Below, in pieces: positions 17,976-26,444 of a stretch of DNA of 64,000 nucleotides. The notes under the pieces were generated by a model that did not search any database, had not been told where the DNA came from, and worked only from the letters and a program-made list of their open reading frames with translations. A program made the translations under genes and the position numbers. The stretch lies in contig LUJR01000005.1 of NCBI GenBank assembly GCA_001689515.1, positions 1-64,000 of the forward strand, given 5' to 3'. The stretch comes from Bacteroidales bacterium M7 (GTDB lineage: Bacteria; Bacteroidota; Bacteroidia; Bacteroidales; Muribaculaceae). How positions within the stretch are numbered: position 1 is the first letter of the stretch; each line of letters opens with the position of its first letter.

Positions 17976-18809
17976 ATGTTTGAACGTCCGAAACCTGCCC
18001 GTGGGCGCACATTGCTGTATGTTCTGCTGCTTGTAACGGCACTCGCATGCATGGTGCTTCTGCGCGAGTGCAGCATATTCCGAAGCTACCGTGTCTCTGA
18101 CCGTCCGGCATCGGGTGATACCCTTGATGTGGCGATAGAGTATTCGCCCATGTCGCTCTACCGCTATGCCGACACGCTGGGTGGCTTTAACTACGATGTC
18201 ATCAGAGAAATAGCACGTCAGAAAGGGCTGCCTCTCAAATTTCATCCTCTGACCAATATCACCCGGGGGCTTGAAGGGCTTGACTCTCATAAATATGACA
18301 TACTGGTGGCTGATGTGGCGCGTACCACCGATATGCAAGACCGTGTGATTTTCACCGAGCCGTCATTTCTTGACAAACAGGTGCTCGTGCAGCCGCGTGA
18401 CTCGGTGACACGTAAGGGTAAGATACGTTCGCAGATAGATCTCGGCAGCGATACGGTGTGGGTGCCCAAGGGCTCTCCTGCGGTGTCGCGTCTGTACAAT
18501 CTGTCGCGTGAGATAGGTCGCGAGATACCGGTCAAGGAGAGCGATGAGTATGGCTCGGAACAGCTCTTTATGCTGACTTCGCTCGGCGAGATACCCATGG
18601 CTGTGGTCAACGAAGCCACGGCTCTGCGCCTCGCCAAGGACTATCCGCAGGTGGATGTATCCCTAGGCATCTCCTTCACCCAGTTCCAGTCGTGGCTCGT
18701 AGCCCGTGACCGCAAGCAGCTCGCCGATTCGATAAATGCCGCTCTGACAGACTTCAAGAACACCGACGGCTACGCACAGCTCGCCAGACGATACAAGCTC
18801 CATCGGTGA
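17976..18809 (+). CDS. Solute-binding (SBP_bac_3, MltF-like) membrane-anchored protein
   Basis: A 277-residue protein with an N-terminal membrane anchor (about 10-28, LLYVLLLVTALACMVLL) and a family 3 extracellular solute-binding domain: LDVAIEYSPMSLY, YDVIREIARQKGLPL, KYDILVADVARTTD and VNEATALRLAKDYP. It resembles the substrate-binding half of MltF but lacks the lytic transglycosylase domain. The start at 17976 avoids overlap with the porin gene. Together with the porin it forms a two-gene unit; I infer a role in ligand sensing or scavenging in the periplasm. Confidence 0.75.
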   Translation: MFERPKPARGRTLLYVLLLVTALACMVLLRECSIFRSYRVSDRPASGDTLDVAIEYSPMSLYRYADTLGGFNYDVIREIARQKGLPLKFHPLTNITRGLEGLDSHKYDILVADVARTTDMQDRVIFTEPSFLDKQVLVQPRDSVTRKGKIRSQIDLGSDTVWVPKGSPAVSRLYNLSREIGREIPVKESDEYGSEQLFMLTSLGEIPMAVVNEATALRLAKDYPQVDVSLGISFTQFQSWLVARDRKQLADSINAALTDFKNTDGYAQLARRYKLHR

Positions 18810-18831
18810 GAAGGAGAATTTTTCAGAAATA

Positions 18832-18863
18832 TTTGGCAGATATTTATTTTAGTGCTATTTTTG
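18832..18863 (+). promoter_or_regulatory. Promoter of the AbiE toxin-antitoxin operon
   Basis: TTTG (18832-18835), 20 bases, then TATTTTTG (18856-18863) fits the Bacteroidetes promoter. The antitoxin ATG follows 19 bases later. The spacing supports independent expression of the pair. Confidence 0.7.
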
Positions 18864-18882
18864 GAAGGTTATTCATTCCAAA

Positions 18883-19638
18883 ATGGGAACTAAGATAAAT
18901 AACATACGTCGGCAAACTCCTTCCGATGGACTACTGCTTACATCGTGGCTTGAGAAATCAGGATTAAGCAGAAGCGAAATTTCTAATTATACCAAATCGG
19001 GATGGCTTCAACGTATATCAACCGGGGTATATACCTTTGTCGGCGATAGCCCGACTGTTTACGGGATACTCGCATCTTATCAGAGTCAAGGTACTCTATC
19101 GTATCATGTCGGAGCTGCCTCGGCATTGGAATTAAAAGGATTCTCCCATTATGTCGCTATGGGAAAACCTTCTGCCGTCATATTCTCCCCGATCAGGCCG
19201 CGGCTTCCAAAATGGCTAAATTCGGTGGAGCTGGATATGCGCATCGTTGAGGTATCCACCAAAATTTTCGGGGACATAGGTGTCGAACAGATGGAATATA
19301 ACGGTCGGCAATTAACGGTGGCCGCACCTGAGAGAGCAATAATGGAATGTCTGCTGTTGTCGCCGGGCCAATATAATCTGATGGATACCTACTATCTGAT
19401 GGAGATGCTCACTTCTCTGAGGTTCGGCTTGGTCCAGCGGCTGTTGGAGAATTGCACATCCGTGAAAGTAAAAAGGATATTTCTCTATATGGCTGAGAAA
19501 GCGGGTCACCGTTGGTTCGCGAAACTTGACCTGTCTAAGATTTCTCTTGGCTCCGGCACGAGAAGTTATTCAAAGGGAGGCGTGAAGAATGCCAAATATG
19601 ATATTGTGATACCTAAGGAACTTGCCGAATATGAATGA
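18883..19638 (+). CDS. Type IV toxin-antitoxin system AbiEi-family antitoxin
   Basis: A 251-residue protein with an N-terminal winged-helix region (SWLEKSGLSRSEISNYTKSG, then WLQRISTGVYTF) followed by the AbiEi domain (SYHVGAASALELKG, AAPERAIMECLLL). AbiEi antitoxins repress their own operon through the N-terminal DNA-binding domain and counter the AbiEii toxin. Its stop overlaps the toxin start by eight bases (ATGAATGA). The codon usage is less GC-rich than the flanking core genes, in line with an acquired defence or stability module. Confidence 0.88.
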   Translation: MGTKINNIRRQTPSDGLLLTSWLEKSGLSRSEISNYTKSGWLQRISTGVYTFVGDSPTVYGILASYQSQGTLSYHVGAASALELKGFSHYVAMGKPSAVIFSPIRPRLPKWLNSVELDMRIVEVSTKIFGDIGVEQMEYNGRQLTVAAPERAIMECLLLSPGQYNLMDTYYLMEMLTSLRFGLVQRLLENCTSVKVKRIFLYMAEKAGHRWFAKLDLSKISLGSGTRSYSKGGVKNAKYDIVIPKELAEYE

Positions 19639-20536
19639 CGTGTATCGGAAAAAGGTGGAACTTCTGTTAAGAATATTGCCCTTTGTCACTGACGAGGAGT
19701 GCTTTGCCGTTCATGGAGGGACTGCTATAAATCTGTTCGTGAAAAATCTGAATAGGCTCTCGGTCGATATTGATGTGACATACATCCCGTTGGAGGATAG
19801 AACAAGCAGCCTAAATCATATCAATGAAGCATTAATGAGGATTGCTGACAGGACTCGCCGTAGTTTTCGTGATATCAGAATCATACCTCGTCTCGATATT
19901 TGTAAAATCACATGTGAAAGACAGGGTTGTCAGGTAAAGATTGAGGTCAATCAGACTAAGAGAGGTCTGGTATGCGGCGAAGCCAGATTATACCCGTTAT
20001 GCGAAAAGGCTCAGAGTCTGTTCGGCATGGAGGTGGATGCCCGTATCGTGTCGCTGCCGCAATTGTATGGTGGCAAAATCTCTGCAGCTCTTTCACGACA
20101 GCATCCGCGGGATTTATTCGATGTAAGGCAAATGGACATTCCACTTTCAGCAGTCAAGGAGGGTATCATATTCTGTCTCCTTGGCAGTGATAGACCGATT
20201 CATGAATCCTTCTCCCCCAATTTTATAGATCAGAGGGAGGCAATGGAGAACCAGTTTGTCGGGATGAGCGATATTCCGTTCAGTTACGAGGAATTTGAGA
20301 TGACGAGAGACAGCCTCATAAAAGGAGTCAACGACATTATGACCGAGACGGACAAGAGATTTATTGTGGGCTTTGAGGAACTGACGGTCAATCAGGGGGA
20401 TAACCCATATTCGAAGTTCTTTGACTACCCGTCCGTCAAATGGAAGATTAAGAATCTGCAAAAACTTAAAGCGACCAATCCCCGCAAACTTCAGGCTGAA
20501 GCCAATAAGCTCAGACTCATTATGGGGATCGATTGA
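19631..20536 (+). CDS. AbiEii/AbiGii-family nucleotidyltransferase toxin
   Basis: A 301-residue protein of the DNA polymerase beta-like nucleotidyltransferase fold. The catalytic motif is HGGTAINLF (28-36) with the metal-binding pair D46 and D48 in LSVDIDV. C-terminal helices are typical of AbiEii. Related toxins (MenT of Mycobacterium) transfer nucleotides to tRNA acceptor stems, and AbiE systems abort phage infection; the target here is unknown. The ATG at 19631, overlapping the antitoxin stop, is preferred over a TTG nine bases upstream. Confidence 0.88.
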   Translation: MNDVYRKKVELLLRILPFVTDEECFAVHGGTAINLFVKNLNRLSVDIDVTYIPLEDRTSSLNHINEALMRIADRTRRSFRDIRIIPRLDICKITCERQGCQVKIEVNQTKRGLVCGEARLYPLCEKAQSLFGMEVDARIVSLPQLYGGKISAALSRQHPRDLFDVRQMDIPLSAVKEGIIFCLLGSDRPIHESFSPNFIDQREAMENQFVGMSDIPFSYEEFEMTRDSLIKGVNDIMTETDKRFIVGFEELTVNQGDNPYSKFFDYPSVKWKIKNLQKLKATNPRKLQAEANKLRLIMGID

Positions 20537-20603
20537 TATTTAGCAGTCGTCATAAGAATGCTAATAAAAGCTAATAGACTAAGGTATTGACAAAAATAAT
20601 TGC

Positions 20604-20611
20604 TAACTTTG
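20604..20611 (+). promoter_or_regulatory. Likely -7 promoter element upstream of the amylase
   Basis: TAACTTTG within AATAATTGCTAACTTTG. The same 17-base string appears before the glycogen synthase gene (around 38286-38302), which may reflect shared regulation of two starch/glycogen genes. The amylase ATG is 115 bases downstream. Confidence 0.55.
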
Positions 20612-20725
20612 GGTGAGTGATGAAAGTCATGTAGCCTTTGATAAGGAGACATGCCAGGCATCAGGATTTGCTTATTTCTTTATATCAATAATAACTTCTT
20701 ACCTTTATAGCTCAAACATCTTACA

Positions 20726-22147
20726 ATGAAAAAGTTGACTGCAATAGCCGGTGGGCTTTCCATGGTGGCTCTCGTAGCTTCTGCCTCCACCAATCCTGAC
20801 CCCAAAATCCCTGCTGATGCCACTATCCTCCATGCCTGGTCATGGTCATTTCCGACCATCGCCGACAACATGAAGGACATAGCCGAGGCTGGATACAAGT
20901 ATGTACAGACATCTCCTGCCAATACTTGCTTCGTAGGTGAAGACGGCGGCATGGCTCTCTTCAGCCAGGAAGGGGATTCGGTAAAGGGCAAATGGTACTA
21001 CCACTACCAGCCTATCGACTGGAAGGTCGGCAACTACCAGCTCGGCACACGCGAGCAGTTCAAAGCCATGTGTGACAGTGCCCGCAAATATAATGTGAAG
21101 GTGCTCGTCGATGTGCTCCCCAACCACACTGCATTTGACACCACCGCCGTCACCCCCGACCTGCTTGCTGCTGCCGGCGGCCGCGACCGTCTCTGGCACA
21201 AATCAGGCTTCAACGAAATCAAGGATTACAATGACCGCACACAGTGTACACTATGGGCTATGGGCGGTCTGCCTGACGTGAATACCGAGAATCCCGACTT
21301 CCAGTATTACTTCCTCCAGTACATCAATGACCTTATCAATCTCGGTGCGCGCGGTTTCCGCTACGATACCGCCAAGCACATAGGCGTGCCGAGCGATCCC
21401 GTGGCTCCTGAGGCTGAGCGCAACAACTTCTGGGATGTCGCCACAGGCCGCGAAGCCGTGGAAGGTCTGTCGCTGCTGATGCCCGACACTGTGTTTGTCT
21501 ACGGAGAGGTGCTTCAGGACAAGAATGTCCCCGAAGCTGAGTATGCCAAGTACATGTCGATGACCGCCAGCAACTATGGCCACACCCTCCGTGCCGCCCT
21601 CGATAAGATGGATGCCAACGCTGTCAATCTGCGCGGTTGGGACCACACCATGACCCCCGACCATCTCGTGTCATGGGTGGAGTCACATGACACATATTGC
21701 AACGCCCACGAATCTGCAGGTCTCACTGACGACCAGATACGCATGGGCTGGGTGTTCCTCACCGCACGTAACGGTGGCATGCCTCTGTTCTACAGCCGTC
21801 CCGCAGGCAGCGGTCCAGGCAATGTATGGGGCAACAACCGCATAGGCGAACGAGGCAATGACAACTTCAAGCACCCCGAAGTAGTGGCTGTCAACAAATT
21901 CCGCACAGCCATGGCTGGTCAGCCTGAGAACATCGTCATCTCTGAAAACGGTGCACTCGTAGAGGTTGAGCGCGGCAGCAAGGGCGTGGCTCTCGTCAAC
22001 ATCAGCAACAAGGCACAGAAGGTGAAACTGGCAACATCCCTGGCTGACGGAGAATACACCGACGGTGTGCACGGCACCAAGTTTACCGTCAAGAAAGGCA
22101 TGCTGACCGGCAAGACCGCACCTCTGACCAGCTATATCCTCATGTAA
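20726..22147 (+). CDS. Secreted GH13 alpha-amylase family protein
   Basis: A 473-residue exported glycoside hydrolase. Signal peptide MKKLTAIAGGLSMVALVASA. The barrel has GH13 regions I (DVLPNH, 129-134), II (GFRYDTAKH with nucleophile D214), III (VYGEVLQ with acid/base E261) and IV (VESHDT with D322). A beta-sandwich domain C follows. The small size and K217-H218 pattern resemble bacterial alpha-amylases acting on starch-like alpha-1,4 glucan. No SusC/SusD pair is nearby, so it is a stand-alone enzyme. Confidence 0.92.
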   Translation: MKKLTAIAGGLSMVALVASASTNPDPKIPADATILHAWSWSFPTIADNMKDIAEAGYKYVQTSPANTCFVGEDGGMALFSQEGDSVKGKWYYHYQPIDWKVGNYQLGTREQFKAMCDSARKYNVKVLVDVLPNHTAFDTTAVTPDLLAAAGGRDRLWHKSGFNEIKDYNDRTQCTLWAMGGLPDVNTENPDFQYYFLQYINDLINLGARGFRYDTAKHIGVPSDPVAPEAERNNFWDVATGREAVEGLSLLMPDTVFVYGEVLQDKNVPEAEYAKYMSMTASNYGHTLRAALDKMDANAVNLRGWDHTMTPDHLVSWVESHDTYCNAHESAGLTDDQIRMGWVFLTARNGGMPLFYSRPAGSGPGNVWGNNRIGERGNDNFKHPEVVAVNKFRTAMAGQPENIVISENGALVEVERGSKGVALVNISNKAQKVKLATSLADGEYTDGVHGTKFTVKKGMLTGKTAPLTSYILM

Positions 22148-22200
22148 CAGGTCGTTGCAGAACTTCCAAAATCACGCCAAAACTTGTAGGAATATGCCAC

Positions 22201-22310
22201 AATGCTGTTTACTTAAAGCTTTACCTTCTTGTAGGGACGCGGCGTGCCGCGTCATCGTACCAAGCGATGTGTATTGCGTCAGATGACGCGGCACGCCGCG
22301 TCCCTACAGA
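22201..22310. repeat. Paired palindromic repeat with TGCTGTTTACTTAA flank
   Basis: A GCGGC-family inverted pair (22230-22308) preceded by ATGCTGTTTACTTAAAG. The flank word also occurs near 37993 and, with one change, near 57243, in each case beside other repeats. The rest of this gap up to 22435 shows nothing else definite. Confidence 0.8.
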
Positions 22311-22435
22311 TTGAGTAATTTCCAGTTCTGCAACAGCCTTCAAGAGAAAAAAGCGTCTGGATCATCGCACAAAAACATCTATTGATTGTTATATAAATTG
22401 GATTCAGTAACCAATTCTTAAAACAGTAATTCAAT

Positions 22436-22645
22436 ATGAAACCCCTCAACATTATTCTCGCCGTGATAGGTGGTGCCGTGGCAGGTGCTGCAGTAGGTCT
22501 TCTCCTCGCTCCCGAAAAGGGTGAAAAGACGCGTGACAACATCGTGGATTTCCTCAAGGAGCAGGGCCTGAAGCTCAAGAAAGGCAAGATGGAAGAGCTT
22601 GCCGATACAATCGCTGACGAGATCCACAAGATTAAGGAGAAATGA
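22436..22645 (+). CDS. YtxH-domain small membrane protein
   Basis: A 69-residue protein with one N-terminal membrane helix rich in Gly/Ala (IILAVIGGAVAGAAVGLLLAP), the LLLAPEKGEKTRD signature of YtxH proteins, and a Lys/Glu-rich amphipathic tail. YtxH-like proteins are often linked to envelope or general stress. A near-paralogue lies 138 bases downstream. Confidence 0.8.
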   Translation: MKPLNIILAVIGGAVAGAAVGLLLAPEKGEKTRDNIVDFLKEQGLKLKKGKMEELADTIADEIHKIKEK

Positions 22646-22710
22646 GAGGCTGCGGTCACTACATGCCCGCTTCCAGCTCATAGCCCTTTAAACTTCTAAG
22701 ACAAAATATC

Positions 22711-22750
22711 TCAAGGGGCAGCCTTATGATTACAGACTGCCCCTTGATTA
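22711..22750 (+). terminator. Hairpin between the two YtxH genes
   Basis: TCAAGGGGCAG (22711-22721) pairs perfectly with CTGCCCCTTGA (22737-22747). The T-run after it is weak, so it may stabilise or partly terminate the first transcript rather than end it fully. Confidence 0.55.
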
Positions 22751-22783
22751 TCGTAATTTATCACATAAGCCATATTACCGATT

Positions 22784-22984
22784 ATGAACGCAACATCCAT
22801 TCTTTACGCATTTTTAGGCGGAGCTATCGTAGGCGCAGGAGCAGCTCTGCTTCTCGCACCCGAAAAAGGTGAAGATACCCGCAAGCGCATCCGCGAGATT
22901 CTCCGCAAGAAAGGCATCATATGCTGCGACAGTGAGATAGACGCCCTCGTAGAACAGCTGACCAGCGAAGTCGAAGCTGAATAA
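22784..22984 (+). CDS. Second YtxH-domain small membrane protein
   Basis: A 66-residue paralogue of the preceding protein with the same helix plus LLLAPEKGEDTRKR motif. Its tail differs and contains a vicinal cysteine pair (IICCDSE). It is 50 bases upstream of the holin-X-like gene and probably in the same transcript. Confidence 0.78.
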   Translation: MNATSILYAFLGGAIVGAGAALLLAPEKGEDTRKRIREILRKKGIICCDSEIDALVEQLTSEVEAE

Positions 22985-23034
22985 TCCCGCACTTAGAGTC
23001 AGTATTTCGTCAGTTTTCCAACTCCTGACACACG

Positions 23035-23367
23035 ATGGATACCGAGAGCTATAAAAACTTATGGATGCGGCTGTCGGAGCTGTTAAAGCTCTATTGGTCT
23101 AACACCAAGCTCACCGTTACTGAGAAGGCGGCACGACTCATGGCGACGGTGGCGCTTTGCGCTATCGTGTTTGTGTTGGGTGTGTTGGCTTTCTTCTTCC
23201 TGTCTATTGCGCTCGTCCACTGGATCGCCTCCGGCACCGGGTCTGAGTGGGCTTATCTGATTATGGGCGGATTTTACCTGTTGCTCATCATTGTGTTTGT
23301 GCTCTTTAAGAAACAGCTTATAGCCAACCCGATATGTAAATTCATATCACAACTATTACTGTCATGA
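23035..23367 (+). CDS. Phage-holin-superfamily (holin-X/DUF1469-like) membrane protein
   Basis: A 110-residue protein with an amphipathic N-terminal helix (about 1-38) and two membrane helices (about 40-60, LMATVALCAIVFVLGVLAFF, and 78-95, YLIMGGFYLLLIIVFVLF). This layout matches the putative holin-X family, chromosomal proteins commonly found next to YtxH genes. A lytic role is not implied. It overlaps the next gene by four bases. Confidence 0.75.
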   Translation: MDTESYKNLWMRLSELLKLYWSNTKLTVTEKAARLMATVALCAIVFVLGVLAFFFLSIALVHWIASGTGSEWAYLIMGGFYLLLIIVFVLFKKQLIANPICKFISQLLLS

Positions 23368-23648
23368 ACCACAAGACAATTGTTGATACTTTCAATGATC
23401 CCACAGCGAGCCACAGATATACTATCGATGAAATAGCTTATCTGAGGGCATATACTGCTGCGCGTATCCAGCTACAGAAGGAGCAATTGGCAGGCATAGG
23501 TCATAATCTCGCCACTACAGGATCGCTGTCTGGCAAGTCATCATGGATCGGTCGGATATTGAGCTGCTTCAGCTACTTCGACTATGTGTTGCTGGGGCTG
23601 AAACTGCTGACCGGTTTCCGCTCGCTGATGCGCATCCGCAAGCGCTGA
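23364..23648 (+). CDS. Hypothetical protein, last gene of the YtxH cluster
   Basis: A 94-residue protein of no family I recognise. The N-terminal part is helical and charged (AYTAARIQLQKEQLAG), and the C-terminal third is hydrophobic then basic (YFDYVLLGLKLLTGF ... RIRKR), so it may associate peripherally with the membrane. The four-base overlap with the holin-X-like gene (ATGA) indicates translational coupling and a shared function. Confidence 0.65.
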   Translation: MNHKTIVDTFNDPTASHRYTIDEIAYLRAYTAARIQLQKEQLAGIGHNLATTGSLSGKSSWIGRILSCFSYFDYVLLGLKLLTGFRSLMRIRKR

Positions 23649-23668
23649 CCGATTCCGAAGAAATCCTT

Positions 23669-23812
23669 TGTAGGGGCATGCCATGGCATGCCCCTACGTC
23701 GTTTTTCATAACATGGGCATCCTCCAGCTTGTAGGGACGCGGCGTGCCGCGTCATCGTGTACCAGGCAATGGGCATTGTGTTTGATGACGCAGCACGCTG
23801 CGTCCCTACAAG
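23669..23812. repeat. Two adjacent palindromic repeat units
   Basis: A single GCATGCC palindrome variant (TAGGGGCATGCC, 23670-23697) is followed by a paired GCGGC-family unit (23729-23812). In the right arm of the pair, compensating-looking changes (GCAGCACGCTGCG) keep that arm self-complementary. Confidence 0.85.
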
Positions 23813-23846
23813 TAGGGGTATTATCTGGGGAGGGAGAGCGTTATTG

Positions 23847-23873
23847 TTTGTTGGCTAAAAATGAGTAACTTTG
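23847..23873 (+). promoter_or_regulatory. Promoter of prmA
   Basis: TTTG (23847-23850) and TAACTTTG (23866-23873), spaced 15 bases, just 22 bases before the prmA ATG. The spacing is shorter than usual. Confidence 0.55.
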
Positions 23874-23895
23874 CTGAAAATATCAACGACGCTCT

Positions 23896-24744
23896 ATGAA
23901 TGACTATCGCCAGACCGATTTCCGCCTCGTGCCGTGTGATGCCGACATGACGGATCTGCTTGCTGCTTTTCTTGCCGATGCCGGGTATGAGAGTTTTGTA
24001 ACGACTGATGACGGACTGACGGCATATGTTAGAGAAGAGGATTTCGATGCGGATGCTGTCGCCGATATCATAGCTGATTTCCCGTTTGAGACTGCCATAG
24101 CATGGACATCGGAGACCGTAGAGGGTCGTGACTGGAACAGCGAGTGGGAGAAAAACTATTTCCAGCCTATCGTAGTGGGGGATAAAGTAGCCATACACAG
24201 CTCTTTTCACACGGATGTCCCCGCTGCCGACTATGACATAGTGATTGACCCGAAGATGGCTTTCGGCACAGGCCATCATGCCACGACGAGTCTGATGATA
24301 CGGTTTCTGCTTGAATGCGGCGTAGAAGGGAAGCGTGTCATAGACATGGGCACAGGCAGCGGCATACTTGCCATCTTGGCATCGATGCTCGGCGCATCGG
24401 CTGTCTCAGCCATAGAAATTGACGAGATGGCGGCGGTAAATGCTCGCGAAAATGTCGAGACTAATGGTTGCGCCGGTAATATCAATGTGATTCTCGGGGA
24501 TGCTTCGGCATTGTCACATTGCGAGCCTGCCGATGTCTTTCTTGCAAATATCAACCGTAATATAATTATCAGCGACATTGCGCGGTATGTCCCGGCTATC
24601 AAAGAGGGCGGTGTGGCTGCTTTCAGCGGTTTTTATCTTGCCGATGTCCCTCTGATAGAAAAAGCGGCTTCTGAACATGGACTGGAGTTGACCGGTACAA
24701 GCACGGAGGGCGAATGGTGCCGGGCTACATTTGTCAAGCGTTGA
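23896..24744 (+). CDS. prmA: Ribosomal protein L11 methyltransferase
   Basis: A 282-residue SAM-dependent methyltransferase that modifies ribosomal protein L11. The N-terminal substrate-recognition domain (about 1-100) precedes the Rossmann domain with DPKMAFGTGHHATT, SAM motif I (DMGTGSGILAI) and NINRNII as the NPPF-like catalytic motif. Length matches the family. It appears monocistronic. Confidence 0.93.
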   Translation: MNDYRQTDFRLVPCDADMTDLLAAFLADAGYESFVTTDDGLTAYVREEDFDADAVADIIADFPFETAIAWTSETVEGRDWNSEWEKNYFQPIVVGDKVAIHSSFHTDVPAADYDIVIDPKMAFGTGHHATTSLMIRFLLECGVEGKRVIDMGTGSGILAILASMLGASAVSAIEIDEMAAVNARENVETNGCAGNINVILGDASALSHCEPADVFLANINRNIIISDIARYVPAIKEGGVAAFSGFYLADVPLIEKAASEHGLELTGTSTEGEWCRATFVKR

Positions 24745-24805
24745 TTGTATGCATTTTCTCTGACACCTTATAATATAACAGTTCATCATATTATCTTCGT
24801 AAGAC

Positions 24806-25369
24806 ATGAGATATATCAAAGCTATCATAACAGCCGTGGTGATGTCGGTGTGCGCCAGCGCCAATGGAGCCGGGGCGGCTGAGACACCTGTCATGAATGG
24901 CAACAGCAAGGTTGCATTTGCCTGGGGCGTGGATGTGGGCAGTTCGATAGACCTCACTACTGCCGACATGTCATCGCTCAATGGAGATGCCTATTTCGGA
25001 CTGAAATGTCCGGGCATGGAGATTGTCGGAGTGGGAGCCGGAATCCATGGAATGGTCAATAACAATTCGTTCAGTTACCCTGTCTATGTGCTGATGCGCA
25101 CCTCTTTTTCCAAGCAAAGAAAGCTGTGCTTCTTCGATCTGAGGACCGGTGTCGCGCTCAACAGTTTCTTCGGCACAGCTACGGACGCAGCCTTCTATAT
25201 CAATCCATCGGTAGGAATCAATCTCGCCGGGTCACGTAAGTTTCAGAGTTACCTGACGTTGGGCTACAGCTATAATGGCGGCAAGGATATAAGTGATGCT
25301 GAGACGACCTCAGGCAAGTCAGCCAAGAATCTGAGCATGGCTACTATCAGATTGGGCATAATGTTCTAA
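24806..25369 (+). CDS. Small outer-membrane beta-barrel protein, hypothetical
   Basis: A 187-residue exported protein: signal peptide MRYIKAIITAVVMSVCASANG, then alternating strands (FFDLRTGVALNSFF, SYLTLGYSYNGGK) and a terminal strand MATIRLGIMF typical of barrels. No specific family or ligand can be named. It sits 61 bases after prmA on the same strand. Confidence 0.65.
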   Translation: MRYIKAIITAVVMSVCASANGAGAAETPVMNGNSKVAFAWGVDVGSSIDLTTADMSSLNGDAYFGLKCPGMEIVGVGAGIHGMVNNNSFSYPVYVLMRTSFSKQRKLCFFDLRTGVALNSFFGTATDAAFYINPSVGINLAGSRKFQSYLTLGYSYNGGKDISDAETTSGKSAKNLSMATIRLGIMF

Positions 25370-25464
25370 ATGTTATGATGGGATAGAGAAATGCCACGCA
25401 AATCACGATTAGCATGGCAAAAAGAAATATAATTATAAACATTACGACATTTTGCTAAAATTAT

Positions 25465-25495
25465 ATTGATTATTCAAACAAAATGTTTACCTTTG
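25465..25495 (+). promoter_or_regulatory. Promoter of dapF
   Basis: ATTG (25465-25468), 19 bases, TACCTTTG (25488-25495). The dapF ATG follows 26 bases later. Confidence 0.6.
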
Positions 25496-25521
25496 CATCG
25501 TAAAGATAAACATAAGACAAA

Positions 25522-26376
25522 ATGGCCGTACAAGAAGTCATAAAATTCACCAAGATGCACGGGCTGGGCAACGATTACATCTACATCAATTGCCTTGAAG
25601 GTGCACCGCGTGATCCATCGGCATTGGCGGTGGAAATGAGTGACCGTCACAAGGGGGTAGGTGCCGACGGCATCATCCTCATAATGGACAGCAACGTAGC
25701 CGACTTCAAGATGCGCATGTTCAACGCCGACGGCTCAGAGGGCAAGATGTGTGGCAACGCCAGCCGCTGCATAGGCAAATATGTATATGAGCAGGGACTG
25801 ACTGATAAGCAGATCATAAAACTCGAAACGCTGTCAGGCATCAAAATCCTCTCCCTTGATGTCAAAGCCGGCAAAGTCGATGCAGTGACAGTGGACATGG
25901 GCGAGCCGGTGATTGACTCGCAGCTCGTGCCTGTGGTCAGCGAACTCCCATCGGTCATCAACGCTGCGGTCAGCACTTCTGCCGGAGATGTGAAAATCAA
26001 TGCGGTGTCGATGGGCAATCCTCACGGGGTGGTTTTCGTCGACAGTCTTGATGACGTGGATGTACATCGTCTCGGACGCGAATTAGAGGTACACCCCATG
26101 TGGCCCGACAGAGCCAACATAGAGTTTGCCGAGGTCGTTTCCCCACAGCGCATACGCATGAGAGTGTGGGAGCGGGGCAGCGGAGAGACGCTTGCCTGCG
26201 GCACCGGAGCATGCGCCACCGCGGTGGCTGCTGCCATTAACGGTCTGACTGACCGGGAAGTGGCTGTGGAACTGCTCGGCGGCACGCTTGAAATAGACTG
26301 GGGCGATGACGGGCATGTGTATATGAAAGGCGGTGCCACCACGGTTTACTCCGGCTGCTATCCACGCACCACCTGA
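25522..26376 (+). CDS. dapF: Diaminopimelate epimerase
   Basis: A 284-residue cofactor-free epimerase that converts LL- to meso-diaminopimelate for peptidoglycan and lysine. The two catalytic cysteines are C77 (KMCGNASRC) and C226 (LACGTGACAT), each in one pseudo-symmetric half. The neighbouring dapL makes its substrate, so these two genes form the aminotransferase variant of the lysine pathway. Confidence 0.96.
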   Translation: MAVQEVIKFTKMHGLGNDYIYINCLEGAPRDPSALAVEMSDRHKGVGADGIILIMDSNVADFKMRMFNADGSEGKMCGNASRCIGKYVYEQGLTDKQIIKLETLSGIKILSLDVKAGKVDAVTVDMGEPVIDSQLVPVVSELPSVINAAVSTSAGDVKINAVSMGNPHGVVFVDSLDDVDVHRLGRELEVHPMWPDRANIEFAEVVSPQRIRMRVWERGSGETLACGTGACATAVAAAINGLTDREVAVELLGGTLEIDWGDDGHVYMKGGATTVYSGCYPRTT

Positions 26377-26444
26377 CCGCAGACAACGATTAACGGAAAA
26401 AGATACAGATACAATAGGTAAGAGAAGATTAACGGAAAATAGAT

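Noticed and set aside
17976..18809. MltF lytic transglycosylase
   Set aside because: Only the solute-binding half is present; the catalytic transglycosylase domain is absent.
23035..23367. Prophage holin
   Set aside because: No endolysin, structural or integrase genes nearby; the holin-X family is chromosomal and linked to YtxH.
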